DNA of 36,005 bases from Nannocystis exedens. GTDB taxonomy: Bacteria > Myxococcota_A > Polyangia > Polyangiales > Polyangiaceae. This document shows positions 7,764 through 17,604 of this stretch, one piece after another; position 1 is the first letter of the stretch; each line of letters starts with the position of its first letter. The stretch is taken from positions 1-36,005 of the forward strand of contig CAMAVR010000036.1 in the NCBI GenBank assembly GCA_945861885.1. The letters run 5' to 3'. The notes under the pieces were generated by a model. It saw nothing but the letters and a program-made list of their open reading frames with translations. It had not been told where the DNA came from and searched no databases. Made by a program: the position numbers and the translations under genes.

Positions 7764-7788
7764 TACGGCTCGTTTTAACGATAGGCTG

Positions 7789-7828
7789 CAGCCGCTCTTT
7801 TTCTCTCTCCAGAGACGAAGAGCGGCTG
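7789..7828. terminator. hairpin between convergent genes, probable terminator
   Basis: CAGCCGCTCTT (7789-7799) pairs perfectly with AAGAGCGGCTG (7818-7828), and the inside contains a second small stem (CTCT/AGAG). It lies between the plus-strand lipoprotein and the minus-strand recD2 gene. T runs are weak on both sides (TTGTTG on plus), so efficiency is uncertain. Confidence 0.55.
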
Positions 7829-7858
7829 TTGTTGCGAATGGGCCCTTACCCCGCTGCG

Positions 7859-10084
7859 CTACGATTCGATAAAATGGCCGGCCCGCGCGCGCTCGATGCG
7901 CCGCGCCATGCGCGTGTAGCGTTCCGCGTTTTTTACTTCGCCCACCGCCAGTGGGAGCGCGCGCCTATCGACAACAAGGACGACAAGTCGTTTGCCGCGC
8001 GTGATCGCGGTGTAGAGCAGCTTGCGCGATAGCATTACAAAATGGCTTGAAAGAAGCGGAATTACGACAGCCGGGTACTCGCTCCCTTGCGATTTGTGCA
8101 CGGTGCACGCATACGCGAGCGCGACGTCGTCGAACGCTTTGGCGTCGTAGGATACTTGCCGCGCCTCATCGCCCGCCGTTTCAAACCCGATCGTCATTGA
8201 GCGTTCGGCCCCGTCGATCGATGTGATGACGCCGAGATCGCCGTTCCATACAGCTCGATCGTAGTCGTTTCGAAGCTGCATCACTTTATCACCGACTCGG
8301 AGCGTCCGTTCACCTTTTGAGACCGATGCCCCCTCAGAATTGAGTACCGCCTGAAGCGCGTCGTTGAGCGCGATCGCGCCGCATGGACCGCGATGCATCG
8401 GCGTGAGCACCTGGATATCTCGCACCGGTTCGAAGCCAAATTTGCGCGGGATCCGCCGGGTGACGAGATCGATGATGACATCGCGCGCCGCTTCGGGGTC
8501 ATCTCGCTCGATGACAAAAAAGTCGGCGCCATCTTCCGCTGCATCGGCGCCGACCGGTATTTCACCGCTGTGCACACGATGCGCGTTTCGCACGATCATG
8601 CTCTCCGCCGCTTGACGAAAAATTTGTGTCAATCGTACGCACGGAACGGCTCGCGACGCGATGACGTCGTGAAGCACCGCGCCTGGGCCGACGCTCGGCA
8701 GTTGATCGACATCGCCGACGAGCACAAGCCGCACGCCAGAAGCAATCGCTTGGGTAAGAGCATCGAACATCGGCAGGTCGATCATCGACGATTCATCGAC
8801 AATTAAAGCTCCAACTTCGATCGGCCTCGCGGCAGAGCGTTTGAACGTCGAGCTTTTCGGATCGAATTCGAGCAGGCGATGAAGCGTCATCGCTTCACGC
8901 CCCGTCGCGTCGGCCATGCGCTTGGCGGCGCGCCCTGTGGGGGCTGCGAGCGCCATCGTAAGCCCCGCGCGACTAAAAATGTCGACCAGGGCGCGCACGA
9001 TCGTTGTCTTACCGACTCCTGGGCCGCCGGTGATCACCACAACCGGCGACTCCGCAACCGCTTCGATCGCGGCGCGCTGCTGCACCGCGAGCGGCATTTT
9101 TGACTTCGCTTCGAACGCAGCGATTGCGGCGGCGGCGTTGCCTAACGGTTCGGCGCGCGCGGCGCTGAGCGCTACAATTTGCTTCGCCGCGCGCTCTTCG
9201 GCGTCGTGGAGTTCGCGCGCAAAAACAATGTCACCTTCGGTGAAATCGCTGCTGTCGCTCGTCGCCTCAACAACGATGAGCCCCGCGGCGCGCAGCTCGC
9301 TGATCGCGAAGTCAAATGACCGATCGGCTGGCAAACCTAGCATCGCGGCAGCGCGCTCAATCAGCTCCCCTTTTGGAATAAACGTGTGACCGACATCGGC
9401 CGTCTCGCCGACGATATGGAGTACGCCGGCTTCGATCCGCCGCGGCGAATCACTGGCGATCCCAATCGACTGCGCAATCTTGTCAGCCGTTTTGAAACCG
9501 ACCCCTTTGACTTCTATCGCCAACCGATACGGATCGCTCGATACGACATGAATCGACCGCGAGCCGTACCGCTTCCAAATCCGGGTCGCGAGAGACGTCG
9601 ACGCGCCGTGCGCTTGGAGAAATACCATCACTTCGCGCACTGCGCGCTGATCGTTCCACGCGCCGGCGATGCTTGCGATCCGTTTCGCCCCGAGCCCGCC
9701 GACTTCGCGGAGGCGCTCCGGAGTTTCGTCGAGCACTTTTAACGTTGCGTCGCCGAATGTGTCGACGATCCGCTGCGCGGTCGCCGCCCCTACTCCAGGA
9801 ATTAGCCCCGACCCGAGATAGTTCGCGATCCCCTTGCGCGTGTTCGGAGCGAGCTCAGTCAACCCGACCGCCTGCAGCTGCTCACCGAATTTTGGGTCGA
9901 CAACGATCATCCCGTGCGCACGCACACGCCCCCCGATGTGCACCGGCGGGAGGATACCAACTACGGCAAGCGGCTCAAAACGGCCAGAAACGTTGACTTT
10001 AAGCACACGATAGCCGGTCATCGCGTTTTCAAACGTGATGCGAATGACCTCCCCTTCGATGATAGTTTCGGTGCTCGTGCTCAC
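7859..10084 (-). CDS. recD2: ATP-dependent 5'-3' DNA helicase of the RecD2 type
   Basis: A 741-residue superfamily 1B helicase. It has the long N-terminal region that separates RecD2 from RecD of RecBCD: an OB-like start (about 8-80), helix-hairpin-helix motifs (about 90-210, including GLIPGVGAATA and EVKGVGFKTA) and a helical part to 310. The motor begins with Walker A GGPGVGKT at 353-360, then APTGRAAKRM (381-390), DESS (430-433), GDVDQLPSVGPG, the LTQIFRQ motif, and near the end TVHKSQGSEYPAVV and LLYTAITRGKR. RecD2 acts in replication-fork and mismatch repair in organisms without RecBC; no recB or recC is in this window. The start is GTG at 10084 with no strong ribosome binding site. marC is divergent from it. 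Confidence 0.9.
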   Translation of the reverse strand: MSTSTETIIEGEVIRITFENAMTGYRVLKVNVSGRFEPLAVVGILPPVHIGGRVRAHGMIVVDPKFGEQLQAVGLTELAPNTRKGIANYLGSGLIPGVGAATAQRIVDTFGDATLKVLDETPERLREVGGLGAKRIASIAGAWNDQRAVREVMVFLQAHGASTSLATRIWKRYGSRSIHVVSSDPYRLAIEVKGVGFKTADKIAQSIGIASDSPRRIEAGVLHIVGETADVGHTFIPKGELIERAAAMLGLPADRSFDFAISELRAAGLIVVEATSDSSDFTEGDIVFARELHDAEERAAKQIVALSAARAEPLGNAAAAIAAFEAKSKMPLAVQQRAAIEAVAESPVVVITGGPGVGKTTIVRALVDIFSRAGLTMALAAPTGRAAKRMADATGREAMTLHRLLEFDPKSSTFKRSAARPIEVGALIVDESSMIDLPMFDALTQAIASGVRLVLVGDVDQLPSVGPGAVLHDVIASRAVPCVRLTQIFRQAAESMIVRNAHRVHSGEIPVGADAAEDGADFFVIERDDPEAARDVIIDLVTRRIPRKFGFEPVRDIQVLTPMHRGPCGAIALNDALQAVLNSEGASVSKGERTLRVGDKVMQLRNDYDRAVWNGDLGVITSIDGAERSMTIGFETAGDEARQVSYDAKAFDDVALAYACTVHKSQGSEYPAVVIPLLSSHFVMLSRKLLYTAITRGKRLVVLVVDRRALPLAVGEVKNAERYTRMARRIERARAGHFIES

Positions 10085-10174
10085 TGCTGTAACGTTTATC
10101 CGATCCCGCGTTGACCGAAAGTAGAAGTACGCTACCTCTCAACGCATTGCAGCGCGGGGCTGCCGGAGCGAGCT

Positions 10175-10819
10175 GTGGCTACTCTCATCGCACAATTCTT
10201 CGTATTCTTCGCATCGGTCTTTTCCGTTGTCGACCCGATCGCGGCGATACCTATTTTTCTAGCACTTGCAGGGCATCATTCAAAAGGAGAGCAGCGTCTT
10301 ATCGCTCTTCGCGCCGCCATCACCGCCGTCACCGTTCTCAGCGTTTTTGCCGCAGCCGGCGCCGTTATTTTTCGTTTTTTTAGTATCTCGATGCCGGCAT
10401 TTCGTATTGCCGGGGGGATTTTGATTTTTGCGCTCGCGTTCGACATGATGAATGCGAAGCGATCAACCAAGCGGTCGAGCGCCGAAGAAGAAGAAGATGC
10501 CGCATCGCGCGACGATGTCGGGCTGATGCCGCTCGGGCTCCCATTTTTGTCCGGCCCAGCCTCAATCGCCACAGTGATGATGCTTGCCGGCGAAGCGACC
10601 AATATGGACGAGCGAATCCTGCTTCATGTGGCCATCGTGTGCGTCTGCATCGCAACGTTGCTGATACTCCGCTCCGCCGCACTAATGACCAAACTGCTAG
10701 GCACAACCGGCCTAAACGTCATCGTGCGAATCATGGGGCTAATCCTAGCGGCGCTAGCGGTAGAGTTCATCATCACAGGAACACGCGGAGCCTTCCCCGA
10801 AATGTTCCCCAACGGCTAA
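10175..10819 (+). CDS. MarC family inner-membrane protein
   Basis: A 214-residue integral membrane protein with six hydrophobic segments. The first holds the family pattern VDPIAAIPIFLAL at about 18-30; AFRIAGGILIFALAFDMM follows near 75-92; the second half has GLPFLSGPASIATVMML. A charged loop with a run of acidic residues (RSSAEEEEDAASRDD) lies between the halves. The family is widespread, but the transported substrate is unknown; the old link to multiple antibiotic resistance is not supported. It starts with GTG at 10175 behind GGAG at 10165-10168. It stands alone, divergent from recD2 and convergent with groEL, with a shared terminator. Confidence 0.88.
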   Translation: MATLIAQFFVFFASVFSVVDPIAAIPIFLALAGHHSKGEQRLIALRAAITAVTVLSVFAAAGAVIFRFFSISMPAFRIAGGILIFALAFDMMNAKRSTKRSSAEEEEDAASRDDVGLMPLGLPFLSGPASIATVMMLAGEATNMDERILLHVAIVCVCIATLLILRSAALMTKLLGTTGLNVIVRIMGLILAALAVEFIITGTRGAFPEMFPNG

Positions 10820-10854
10820 AAAAAAGCCCCGAACAGCACTGCTGTCCGGGGCTT
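10818..10854. terminator. bidirectional terminator of marC and groEL
   Basis: A 15-bp stem with one mismatch: AAGCCCCGAACAGCA pairs with TGCTGTCCGGGGCTT at 10824-10854. On the minus strand the stem is followed by eight T, a classical intrinsic terminator for groESL. On the plus strand the tail is TTAATCATTT, a weaker one for marC. The A run overlaps the marC stop codon. Confidence 0.85.
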
Positions 10855-10873
10855 AATCATTTACCGGTATCGA

Positions 10874-12505
<1,632 letters not shown>

Positions 12506-12543
12506 TTAGAGACCTCTTTTATACGGGTGGCGGGTAACGGGAA

Positions 12544-12837
12544 TCACTTCTCGATGACACCGAGAATGTCGTCTTCCCGGAGGATGAGACGGTCTTCGCC
12601 GTCGATTTTCACTTCTGTGCCGCCGTATTTTCCGAACAAAACGCGGTCGCCGACTTTGACGTCAATTTTGCGTACGGTGCCATCTTCGAGAATTTTGCCA
12701 TTCCCCACGGCGACGACTTCGCCTTCGATCGGCTTCTCTTTGGCCGTATCAGGGATGATGATCCCCCCTTTGGTCTTCTCTTCTTCTTTGACGCGTTTCA
12801 CGATGACGCGGTCCTGCAACGGACGAATCTTCGACAT
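12544..12837 (-). CDS. groES: co-chaperonin GroES
   Basis: The 10-kDa lid of the chaperonin, 97 residues. It begins [15 protein letters not shown], contains the mobile-loop segment [18 protein letters not shown] (about 18-35) with the hydrophobic GIII that contacts GroEL, and ends with [10 protein letters not shown]. The start at 12837 has GGAGG six to seven bases upstream; a longer frame to 12882 is not needed. It is the first gene of groES-groEL. I saw no CIRCE operator (TTAGCACTC-N9-GAGTGCTAA) in the upstream region. Confidence 0.98.
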   Translation of the reverse strand: MSKIRPLQDRVIVKRVKEEEKTKGGIIIPDTAKEKPIEGEVVAVGNGKILEDGTVRKIDVKVGDRVLFGKYGGTEVKIDGEDRLILREDDILGVIEK

Positions 12838-12969
12838 GGCTATCCTCCAAACAGTGGACTGAGCCCCCCGAAACACCCCCAATTGCTTACTGCAACCGGT
12901 GAAATCGCACCCGGACGGGCCGGCTACGGTGCTTCGCCACCTGGCAAGGTGACGGGGAGGGTGCGCGGC

Positions 12970-12997
12970 AAAGTAATCCTCGGTATTTTAGCGTCAA
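12970..12997 (-). promoter_or_regulatory. possible promoter of groESL
   Basis: On the minus strand TTGACG (12992-12997) is followed after 16 bases by TACTTT (12970-12975), about 130 bases before groES. The -35 hexamer is good and the -10 weak. The region between 12838 and 13169 holds nothing else that I recognise except small hairpins and the divergent start of the next gene. Confidence 0.35.
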
Positions 12998-13169
12998 GGG
13001 GGCCCCTCCCGAACCTTGCGACTTTTTTGCGATCCAGCCGCGAATGGCACATTTAGCCCCCGAAGGACCCGATTTTCCTACAAAAAGGGCGCTTTTATCT
13101 TTCCTTCGGCCCAAAAACCCAGTCAGCTATACTTATTAGAGGACGTCAGTGCCGAATTGAGGTGCGGGC

Positions 13170-13811
13170 ATGCCGATTGTCGCAACGGAGAGCATTGAGG
13201 AGTTTTTCTCGGAAATTGTCGAGAGTTCAATGCGCGCGCGAGGGGTGAGCGCGACCGAAGTGGCCACAAATTACGTAGTGTCGCTGCTAAAGGAGTTCGC
13301 CCGACCGGATGAGCGGGTCGAGACGACGTTTAGCCGCCCGCTCACATTTTTGCTCGACGAGGCGCTCCACACATCCAATTTGGGGGAACGCTTTGAGCGG
13401 CTCCGGCTTCTCGGCGACGGCGTCTTGTACACGACCGGCTTTTTTGGCGACCACTTAGAAGCGCGAGGCGTCGACCCGCAATACGTGATCAGCATCGGGA
13501 CAACGGCGTACGAGAACGCAAGTTCGCTCCTGCATGGCAGCGCACTTGCGGTGAAAGAGCGCGACAGCGCTGTCGCGAAACGCGATATTTTCCGCGAGCT
13601 CGCGTCGAAGTTCGTCGTCTTCGTACAAGTGATCAACGACGTCGCCGATACAGCCATCGCAGGCGGCGCGTCATCAGCGGGCGACGCAAGTGCGAAAAAC
13701 CTGCTGACGCTTTACGAACGCTGGCTAAAAACAGGGAGCGACACCCTCGCGCAGACGCTTAGCTCGCACGGCCTCGTTCCGACACGCGGAGGCAAAGGGG
13801 TCCTCCAATGA
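13170..13811 (+). CDS. conserved protein of unknown function, first of a coupled pair
   Basis: A 213-residue soluble protein without signal peptide or membrane segments. It is mostly alpha-helical. It starts with ESIEEFFSEIVESSMRARG, then a helix ending VVSLLKEFA, and a recognisable middle block with RLRLLGDGVLYTTGFFGDHLE (two halves around residues 88-105) and YVISIGTTAYENASSLLHG. I recall proteins of this layout as conserved hypotheticals in myxobacteria and relatives, usually next to a partner like the following gene, but can give no function. GAGGTG lies six bases before the ATG. The stop overlaps the next start at ATGA, so the two proteins are made together and may form a complex. Confidence 0.75.
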   Translation: MPIVATESIEEFFSEIVESSMRARGVSATEVATNYVVSLLKEFARPDERVETTFSRPLTFLLDEALHTSNLGERFERLRLLGDGVLYTTGFFGDHLEARGVDPQYVISIGTTAYENASSLLHGSALAVKERDSAVAKRDIFRELASKFVVFVQVINDVADTAIAGGASSAGDASAKNLLTLYERWLKTGSDTLAQTLSSHGLVPTRGGKGVLQ

Positions 13812-14416
13812 AGAGAGAGCGACGTTTCGCATCGTCGATTCAGCACGCTCTCGAACGGCTCTACGGGCTCGATCACACCGTCGACGTCCGAAAATTCGTC
13901 GTCCTTGCCGATGACGGTGAGCGCGAACGCCTGTTCGTACGAGAGTCAGACGATGGCGCCATCGAAATGATGCTGCGAATTCCCCAACTGGCGCGCTCTG
14001 AATTTGACGCGGAGAATGATCGCGATCTCGACCCGATGTGTCAGATCATCGAGGGGGTTAGCCATTTTATTTACATCGCGCACCGGGCCGCGATTCAGCG
14101 GGAAGCGACGCGTCTTGAGCTCGAACTGCAAGCCGAAGTCGATAAGTACGTGGTGCTCGCGACAGCGCTTCGCGTCGGTGCGCGCAAAAGTGAAGCGCTG
14201 CGTAGACGGCTGTTCGAACGTGTCGAGTTTTCGGACGAGGCATCGACCGACTCCGGCGAGCGATACCGCGTCGCGAATTCGGTCGCCGATCGGTTCACGC
14301 GACGCCTCGAGCGCCACTGGATTGCGACCGGCCGTTTTGGCGAATTACGCGACGAATTACGACGGTTTTTTCGCATGGGGCAAGAAGAAAAACTTCGCTT
14401 TGCGCGGGCAGCATAG
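13808..14416 (+). CDS. conserved protein of unknown function, second of a coupled pair
   Basis: A 202-residue soluble protein with a basic start, no signal peptide and predicted helices throughout. The best conserved-looking parts are IQHALERLYGLDHTVDVRKF near the N-terminus (about 11-30), EGVSHFIYIAHRA (about 82-94) and ELELQAEVDKYVVLA (about 101-115). The first part of the middle block looks like a globular core, the C-terminal third is strongly charged. The ATG is in an ATGA overlap with the preceding gene and has AAGGGG upstream. The function is unknown. The constant coupling suggests that the partners work together. Confidence 0.75.
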   Translation: MKRERRFASSIQHALERLYGLDHTVDVRKFVVLADDGERERLFVRESDDGAIEMMLRIPQLARSEFDAENDRDLDPMCQIIEGVSHFIYIAHRAAIQREATRLELELQAEVDKYVVLATALRVGARKSEALRRRLFERVEFSDEASTDSGERYRVANSVADRFTRRLERHWIATGRFGELRDELRRFFRMGQEEKLRFARAA

Positions 14417-14461
14417 CGCGTGCTACGGCGCTAGAACCGCAGCACTTTTTGCGAAGTGTAG

Positions 14462-14483
14462 CGCTTACGACTGTACGTAAGCG
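14462..14483. other. 8-bp inverted repeat upstream of a secreted-protein gene
   Basis: CGCTTACG (14462-14469) and CGTAAGCG (14476-14483) form a perfect stem around a six-base loop, 37 bases before the next ATG. It may be an operator or a terminator of the preceding pair; there is no immediate T run. Confidence 0.4.
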
Positions 14484-14520
14484 GCGGCGCTTATCTTATT
14501 CTTGCCGATTGGAAGTCATC

Positions 14521-15468
14521 ATGAACGCTTTCTTAAAAATTGCGACCGCTGCGACGATCGTCTCTTCTACAATTTTCCCATCTACCTCAAATGCAGCGTC
14601 GGTGTTTCTCGATCGGCCCGAAGTGCACTCGAGCGACCCGGTCGACGAAAATGTCAGCTGCGCCCCGAATGTCCCCGGGCGAGTTCTCGCGCAAGATCTC
14701 GCAAACGGCCGCATCACGAAAACTGGGGTCGGTACCGGCGCCGCGAGCGATCCGACCGGCGCCAGTGGGACTGGCGGTCCGTGCGCGCAATTTTGCGCTA
14801 CCTGCCGACTTACATTTTCGCCAACGATGACAACCGACGAGCTCATTAAGCGATGCCGTGAAATCGCGGCGCGCACCCCGCCAGAGAGCTACCTCCGAAG
14901 TCTCGATGGGATGGGCGCGCAGGTTCTCCGAATCGTGCCGACCGCATCGCTTCCGACGATCGGCGCGAACCCACACGAGATGGCGGCGCACATGACAAAA
15001 CTCGCGCAGGCCGAAGGGGCAAAATTTACGTACAAGGTGCACGAGAAGGCTTCGAAGAATGATCTGCTCGATGCGATCAGGGCAGATAGCTCGGTGATCA
15101 TGCTGATCTCGAACGGCTCGCGACCGTTTAAGGCTCCTGTCTCGGCCTGGATCACGGATCGCTGCTGGCTCCCGACACGAACGTTGCTATCGAAGGCCGG
15201 AATTCCCGAATTCCTGTCGGACACACTCCCGCAATTCGCCTACGTGGCCGTTGTCGGTTTTAAGCAGTCTGAGGATGGAGCGTTGACGCTGCACATTCGC
15301 GGCGCCAGCGGCGCAGCGAGCCCGGTGCTCTACGTCGACCTCGCGCCGCTGTGGGACGTGCGAAAGAGCGATGAGAACGCTTCGCTGTCCGACATTCTCG
15401 ACGCGCTTCGCATCGTGCCGAATACGATCATCGTTCAGACGCGCGCTGAGGCGGCTACAGCCCCATGA
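14521..15468 (+). CDS. secreted protein of unknown function
   Basis: A 315-residue exported protein. A signal peptide with a hydrophobic core (about 5-19) and a likely cleavage after SNA at residue 25 is evident. After a Gly/Thr-rich segment near 70-85 comes a cysteine cluster (PCAQFCATCRL), then a mixed alpha/beta region with SLDGMGAQVLRIVPTASL and DLLDAIRADSSVIMLIS, and later YVAVVGFKQSEDGALTLHIRG. The part around 150-290, with alternating strands and a VSAWITDRCW stretch, vaguely recalls a papain-like or bacteriocin-processing peptidase fold, but I see no convincing Cys/His/Asp triad, so I call it unknown. The start at 14521 has GGAAG eight to nine bases upstream. Its 3' end overlaps the acyl-CoA dehydrogenase gene tail to tail by 14 bases. 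Confidence 0.75.
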   Translation: MNAFLKIATAATIVSSTIFPSTSNAASVFLDRPEVHSSDPVDENVSCAPNVPGRVLAQDLANGRITKTGVGTGAASDPTGASGTGGPCAQFCATCRLTFSPTMTTDELIKRCREIAARTPPESYLRSLDGMGAQVLRIVPTASLPTIGANPHEMAAHMTKLAQAEGAKFTYKVHEKASKNDLLDAIRADSSVIMLISNGSRPFKAPVSAWITDRCWLPTRTLLSKAGIPEFLSDTLPQFAYVAVVGFKQSEDGALTLHIRGASGAASPVLYVDLAPLWDVRKSDENASLSDILDALRIVPNTIIVQTRAEAATAP

Positions 15469-16624
15469 GCTTTGCCAGGTAGTAGCGCATCGTCTCGGTT
15501 GTCCCCGCCCCGATGCGAAACAGCCTCTGATCGCGCCACGCGCGCGCCACCGACGACTCCTCCATGTAGCCGGCGCCGCCGTGAAATTGCAGACTCTCGT
15601 CGATCACTTCTGACGCCACATCGCCGACAAATACTTTCGCCATCGATATGATTTTCACCGTCTCGAGCTCGACGGGGACTTTTCGCACCCAGCGATCTTG
15701 ATTGTAGAGATCGGCGGCGTGGTACGAAAGCGCGCGCGCCGCTTCGATCTTTGTTTGAAGCGACACAAATTTGTGTTGCCAATATTCGCGTTTGATGAGC
15801 GGCTTGCCAAACGCTTTGCGATCGCGCCCAAACTCGATCGCATCGTCGAGCGACGCCTGCGCGCCGGCCACCGCGCTCGTGCATGCGATCGCCCGTTCTG
15901 ACTGAAAATTCTGCATCAAATGCATGAAGCCGCGGTTCTCTTCGCCGAGCAGATAGCGCGCCGGAACACGCATGTCGTCAAACGCCAACTCCGCCGTATC
16001 GCTCGCGTGATTGCCGATTTTTTTCAGCTTTTTTGCGACCGAAAAGCCGCGCGTGTTTGTCGGTACGATGAAAAAACTGCAGCCGTGCGCGCCCGCCTCC
16101 GGGCTCGTCTTCACAAGCATTGTCACGAAATCGGCTCGCACCGCGTTGGTGATGTATGTTTTTGCGCCGTTGATGATGTAGTCGCTGCCGTCTTTGCGCG
16201 CCCACGTCTGTATCCCGGCGACATCGCTCCCTGCATTTGGCTCTGTTACGCCCAAAGCCGCGATTTTTTGGCCGTGGATCGCCGGCGTCAAAAATTCTTC
16301 AATCTGCTCTTTTGTCCCCAAATCGGCGATGACCGGCGTTGCGATATCGCCTTGCACGAGGAGCCCCATGGCAACTCCGGCGGAGCGGCACTTTGCCAGC
16401 TCTTCGCTCTTGGCGACACTGAACCAAAAATCGCCACCACCACCACCCACATCCTCCGCATAGTGCGCCGCGAAAAGCCCAAGCTCACCGGCGCGACGAA
16501 ACACTTCATCCGGAAAAAGCTCCAAGCGCTCCCACTCATCGACATACGGAATGAGCTCGCGCTGGACAAACTGCTTCACCGTGCGGCGAAAATGGTCATG
16601 ATCTTCTCGAAAAAATCCGGGCAT
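15455..16624 (-). CDS. acyl-CoA dehydrogenase
   Basis: FAD-dependent acyl-CoA dehydrogenase of 389 residues, which introduces the trans-2 double bond in acyl-CoA. Family blocks are LGVTEPNAGSD (124-134), the FAD-binding YIINGAKTYITNA (149-161), and near the C-terminus QFHGGAGYMEESSVARAWRD and IGAGTTETMR. The catalytic base seems to be Glu243 in QSERA, the position used by isovaleryl- and long-chain enzymes, since the YEG glutamate of the medium-chain type is replaced by GAG. The start at 16624 has GGAGG four bases upstream; 13 more residues to 16663 are less likely. Its substrate (branched or long chain) cannot be fixed from sequence. A terminator of the next minus-strand gene lies just upstream, so it is probably transcribed on its own. 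Confidence 0.9.
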   Translation of the reverse strand: MPGFFREDHDHFRRTVKQFVQRELIPYVDEWERLELFPDEVFRRAGELGLFAAHYAEDVGGGGGDFWFSVAKSEELAKCRSAGVAMGLLVQGDIATPVIADLGTKEQIEEFLTPAIHGQKIAALGVTEPNAGSDVAGIQTWARKDGSDYIINGAKTYITNAVRADFVTMLVKTSPEAGAHGCSFFIVPTNTRGFSVAKKLKKIGNHASDTAELAFDDMRVPARYLLGEENRGFMHLMQNFQSERAIACTSAVAGAQASLDDAIEFGRDRKAFGKPLIKREYWQHKFVSLQTKIEAARALSYHAADLYNQDRWVRKVPVELETVKIISMAKVFVGDVASEVIDESLQFHGGAGYMEESSVARAWRDQRLFRIGAGTTETMRYYLAKLMGL

Positions 16625-16661
16625 AGGGCCTCCGAAGCGCAAGCGAACAAAACAAGCCGAC

Positions 16662-16703
16662 AAAAAACCAGAAGGGGCTCCAGCTCGACCTGGAACCCCT
16701 TCT
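16662..16703 (-). terminator. intrinsic terminator of the receiver-histone gene
   Basis: A 14-bp stem with one mismatch, AGAAGGGGCTCCAG (16670-16683) with CTGGAACCCCTTCT (16690-16703), is followed on the minus strand by GGTTTTTTG. A second stem, CCCCATC/GATGGGG at 16730-16746, lies between it and the gene. The hairpin also separates this gene from the acyl-CoA dehydrogenase downstream. Confidence 0.8.
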
Positions 16704-16760
16704 TTACTTCAATTTCGTTCTAGCCATAACCCCATCAATGATGGGGGATGGCGCCCGAAA

Positions 16761-16913
16761 TTAGGCTTTCTTAGCAGCCGTCTTGCGCTTCTTTGCAGCC
16801 TTGCGCTTTGCTGGCGCTTTCTTGGCAGCAGCCTTGCGCTTCGGTGCCTTCTTCGCCTTCTTCGCAGGTGCTTTCTTTGCGGCCTTTTTTACTGCTTTTT
16901 TCTTTGCAACCAT
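16761..16913 (-). CDS. possible separate histone H1-like protein (internal start)
   Basis: An ATG at 16913, inside the frame above, would give a 50-residue protein starting MVAKKKAVKKAAKKAP and ending KKRKTAAKKA. More than 80 percent of it is Lys, Ala, Pro or Arg. Small DNA-binding proteins of this composition are common in Myxococcota as stand-alone genes. AGGGGAG lies eight bases before the ATG, a better ribosome binding site than that of the long frame. I list it as an alternative product of the same DNA, not as an extra locus. Confidence 0.5.
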   Translation of the reverse strand: MVAKKKAVKKAAKKAPAKKAKKAPKRKAAAKKAPAKRKAAKKRKTAAKKA

Positions 16914-17462
16914 GGTTCCACTCCCCTTCTTGTTGACGCTCTTGGCGCCTTTGTTGTTGTTACTTGCACAACCCCCCCCGTTGACGCCCAACAGCGACGC
17001 AGCGGCAGCGCGTGCCACGGATAAAAAACCTTTCCGAACTGGACGCGAGACCATTTCTCTCGAAATAGCGCGCGCCTTTAATGCTCCTCTCACGACCGCA
17101 TCAAGCTCACCAAAATCAAACGGCTTGTCGAGGTACGCATCTGCACCAAATAGCGGACTCGTCATCCCGTTTAACTCTTCACCGATTCCGGTGAGCATCA
17201 CCACGCTCGTGTGGGCGAGCGCGGCATCTTCTCGTATTTTCCTGCAAACTTCCCATCCACTCATGCCTGGCATCATCACGTCGAGGACGATGAGGTCAGG
17301 CATTTGCTCCCGTGCCATGCGCAATGCCTGCTTGCCGTCCGTTGCTTCTATGACGTCAAATGCAGGATTTGCGCTGGAGCGAAGATGGCGCGCCACAAGC
17401 TCGACAACCGATGAATCATCATCAGCTACGAGCACGAGAAACGGCGCGGTCGGTCGAGGCAT
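16761..17462 (-). CDS. response regulator receiver fused to histone H1-like tail
   Basis: As read, one frame of 233 residues. Residues 8-130 are a complete receiver domain: acidic pocket Asp14-Asp16 (VADDDSS), phosphoacceptor Asp61 in VLDVMMPGMSG, Thr91 in VMLTG and Lys113 in YLDKPF. A linker of about 50 residues follows, then a 50-residue tail from Met184 made almost only of Lys, Ala, Pro and Arg in AKKA-type repeats, like bacterial histone H1 homologues. The linker crosses a run of eight G (plus-strand C run 16972-16979). One more G would end the receiver protein seven codons later at TAA. Met184 (16913) has its own ribosome binding site, AGGGGAG. So this may be a true fusion, a phase-variable locus, or two genes joined by a sequencing error. 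The start is ATG at 17462; an upstream TTG at 17477 is less likely. It carries no known output domain otherwise. Confidence 0.75.
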   Translation of the reverse strand: MPRPTAPFLVLVADDDSSVVELVARHLRSSANPAFDVIEATDGKQALRMAREQMPDLIVLDVMMPGMSGWEVCRKIREDAALAHTSVVMLTGIGEELNGMTSPLFGADAYLDKPFDFGELDAVVRGALKARAISREMVSRPVRKGFLSVARAAAASLLGVNGGGCASNNNKGAKSVNKKGSGTMVAKKKAVKKAAKKAPAKKAKKAPKRKAAAKKAPAKRKAAKKRKTAAKKA

Positions 17463-17484
17463 CGGACCTGATGTCAAAACAAGT

Positions 17485-17499
17485 TTGACTTTTGGTCAA
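17485..17499. promoter_or_regulatory. inverted repeat in the receiver gene upstream region
   Basis: TTGAC-TTTTG-GTCAA is a perfect 5-5-5 inverted repeat, 22 bases before the ATG at 17462. It overlaps a possible -35 hexamer (TTGACC on the minus strand). It could be an autoregulatory or sigma-factor site. The assignment is by eye only. Confidence 0.3.
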
Positions 17500-17556
17500 G
17501 CAATCGTGTCATCGGGATGATCGATTTGTCGGCAATGGCATTACCTCTGTCTCAGT

Positions 17557-17575
17557 CCCCGAGGGGCCCTCGAGG
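17557..17575. terminator. weak hairpin after the SCP-2 gene
   Basis: CCCCGAG (17557-17563) pairs with CTCGAGG (17569-17575) with one mismatch, 30 bases after the stop codon of the minus-strand SCP-2-like gene. No T run follows, so it is at best a weak terminator. The remaining stretch to 17484 shows nothing else. Confidence 0.3.
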
Positions 17576-17604
17576 TCGTCGGGAGACCAGTCGAGGCGGT
17601 CCGT

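Noticed and set aside
12838..13169. CIRCE operator for groESL
   Set aside because: Neither half site TTAGCACTC nor its mirror is present in the gap.
16783..17520. Plus-strand frame of 245 codons opposite the receiver-histone gene
   Set aside because: It reads Phe/Ala stretches that are the complement of the Lys/Ala tail; the minus strand has a full receiver domain.
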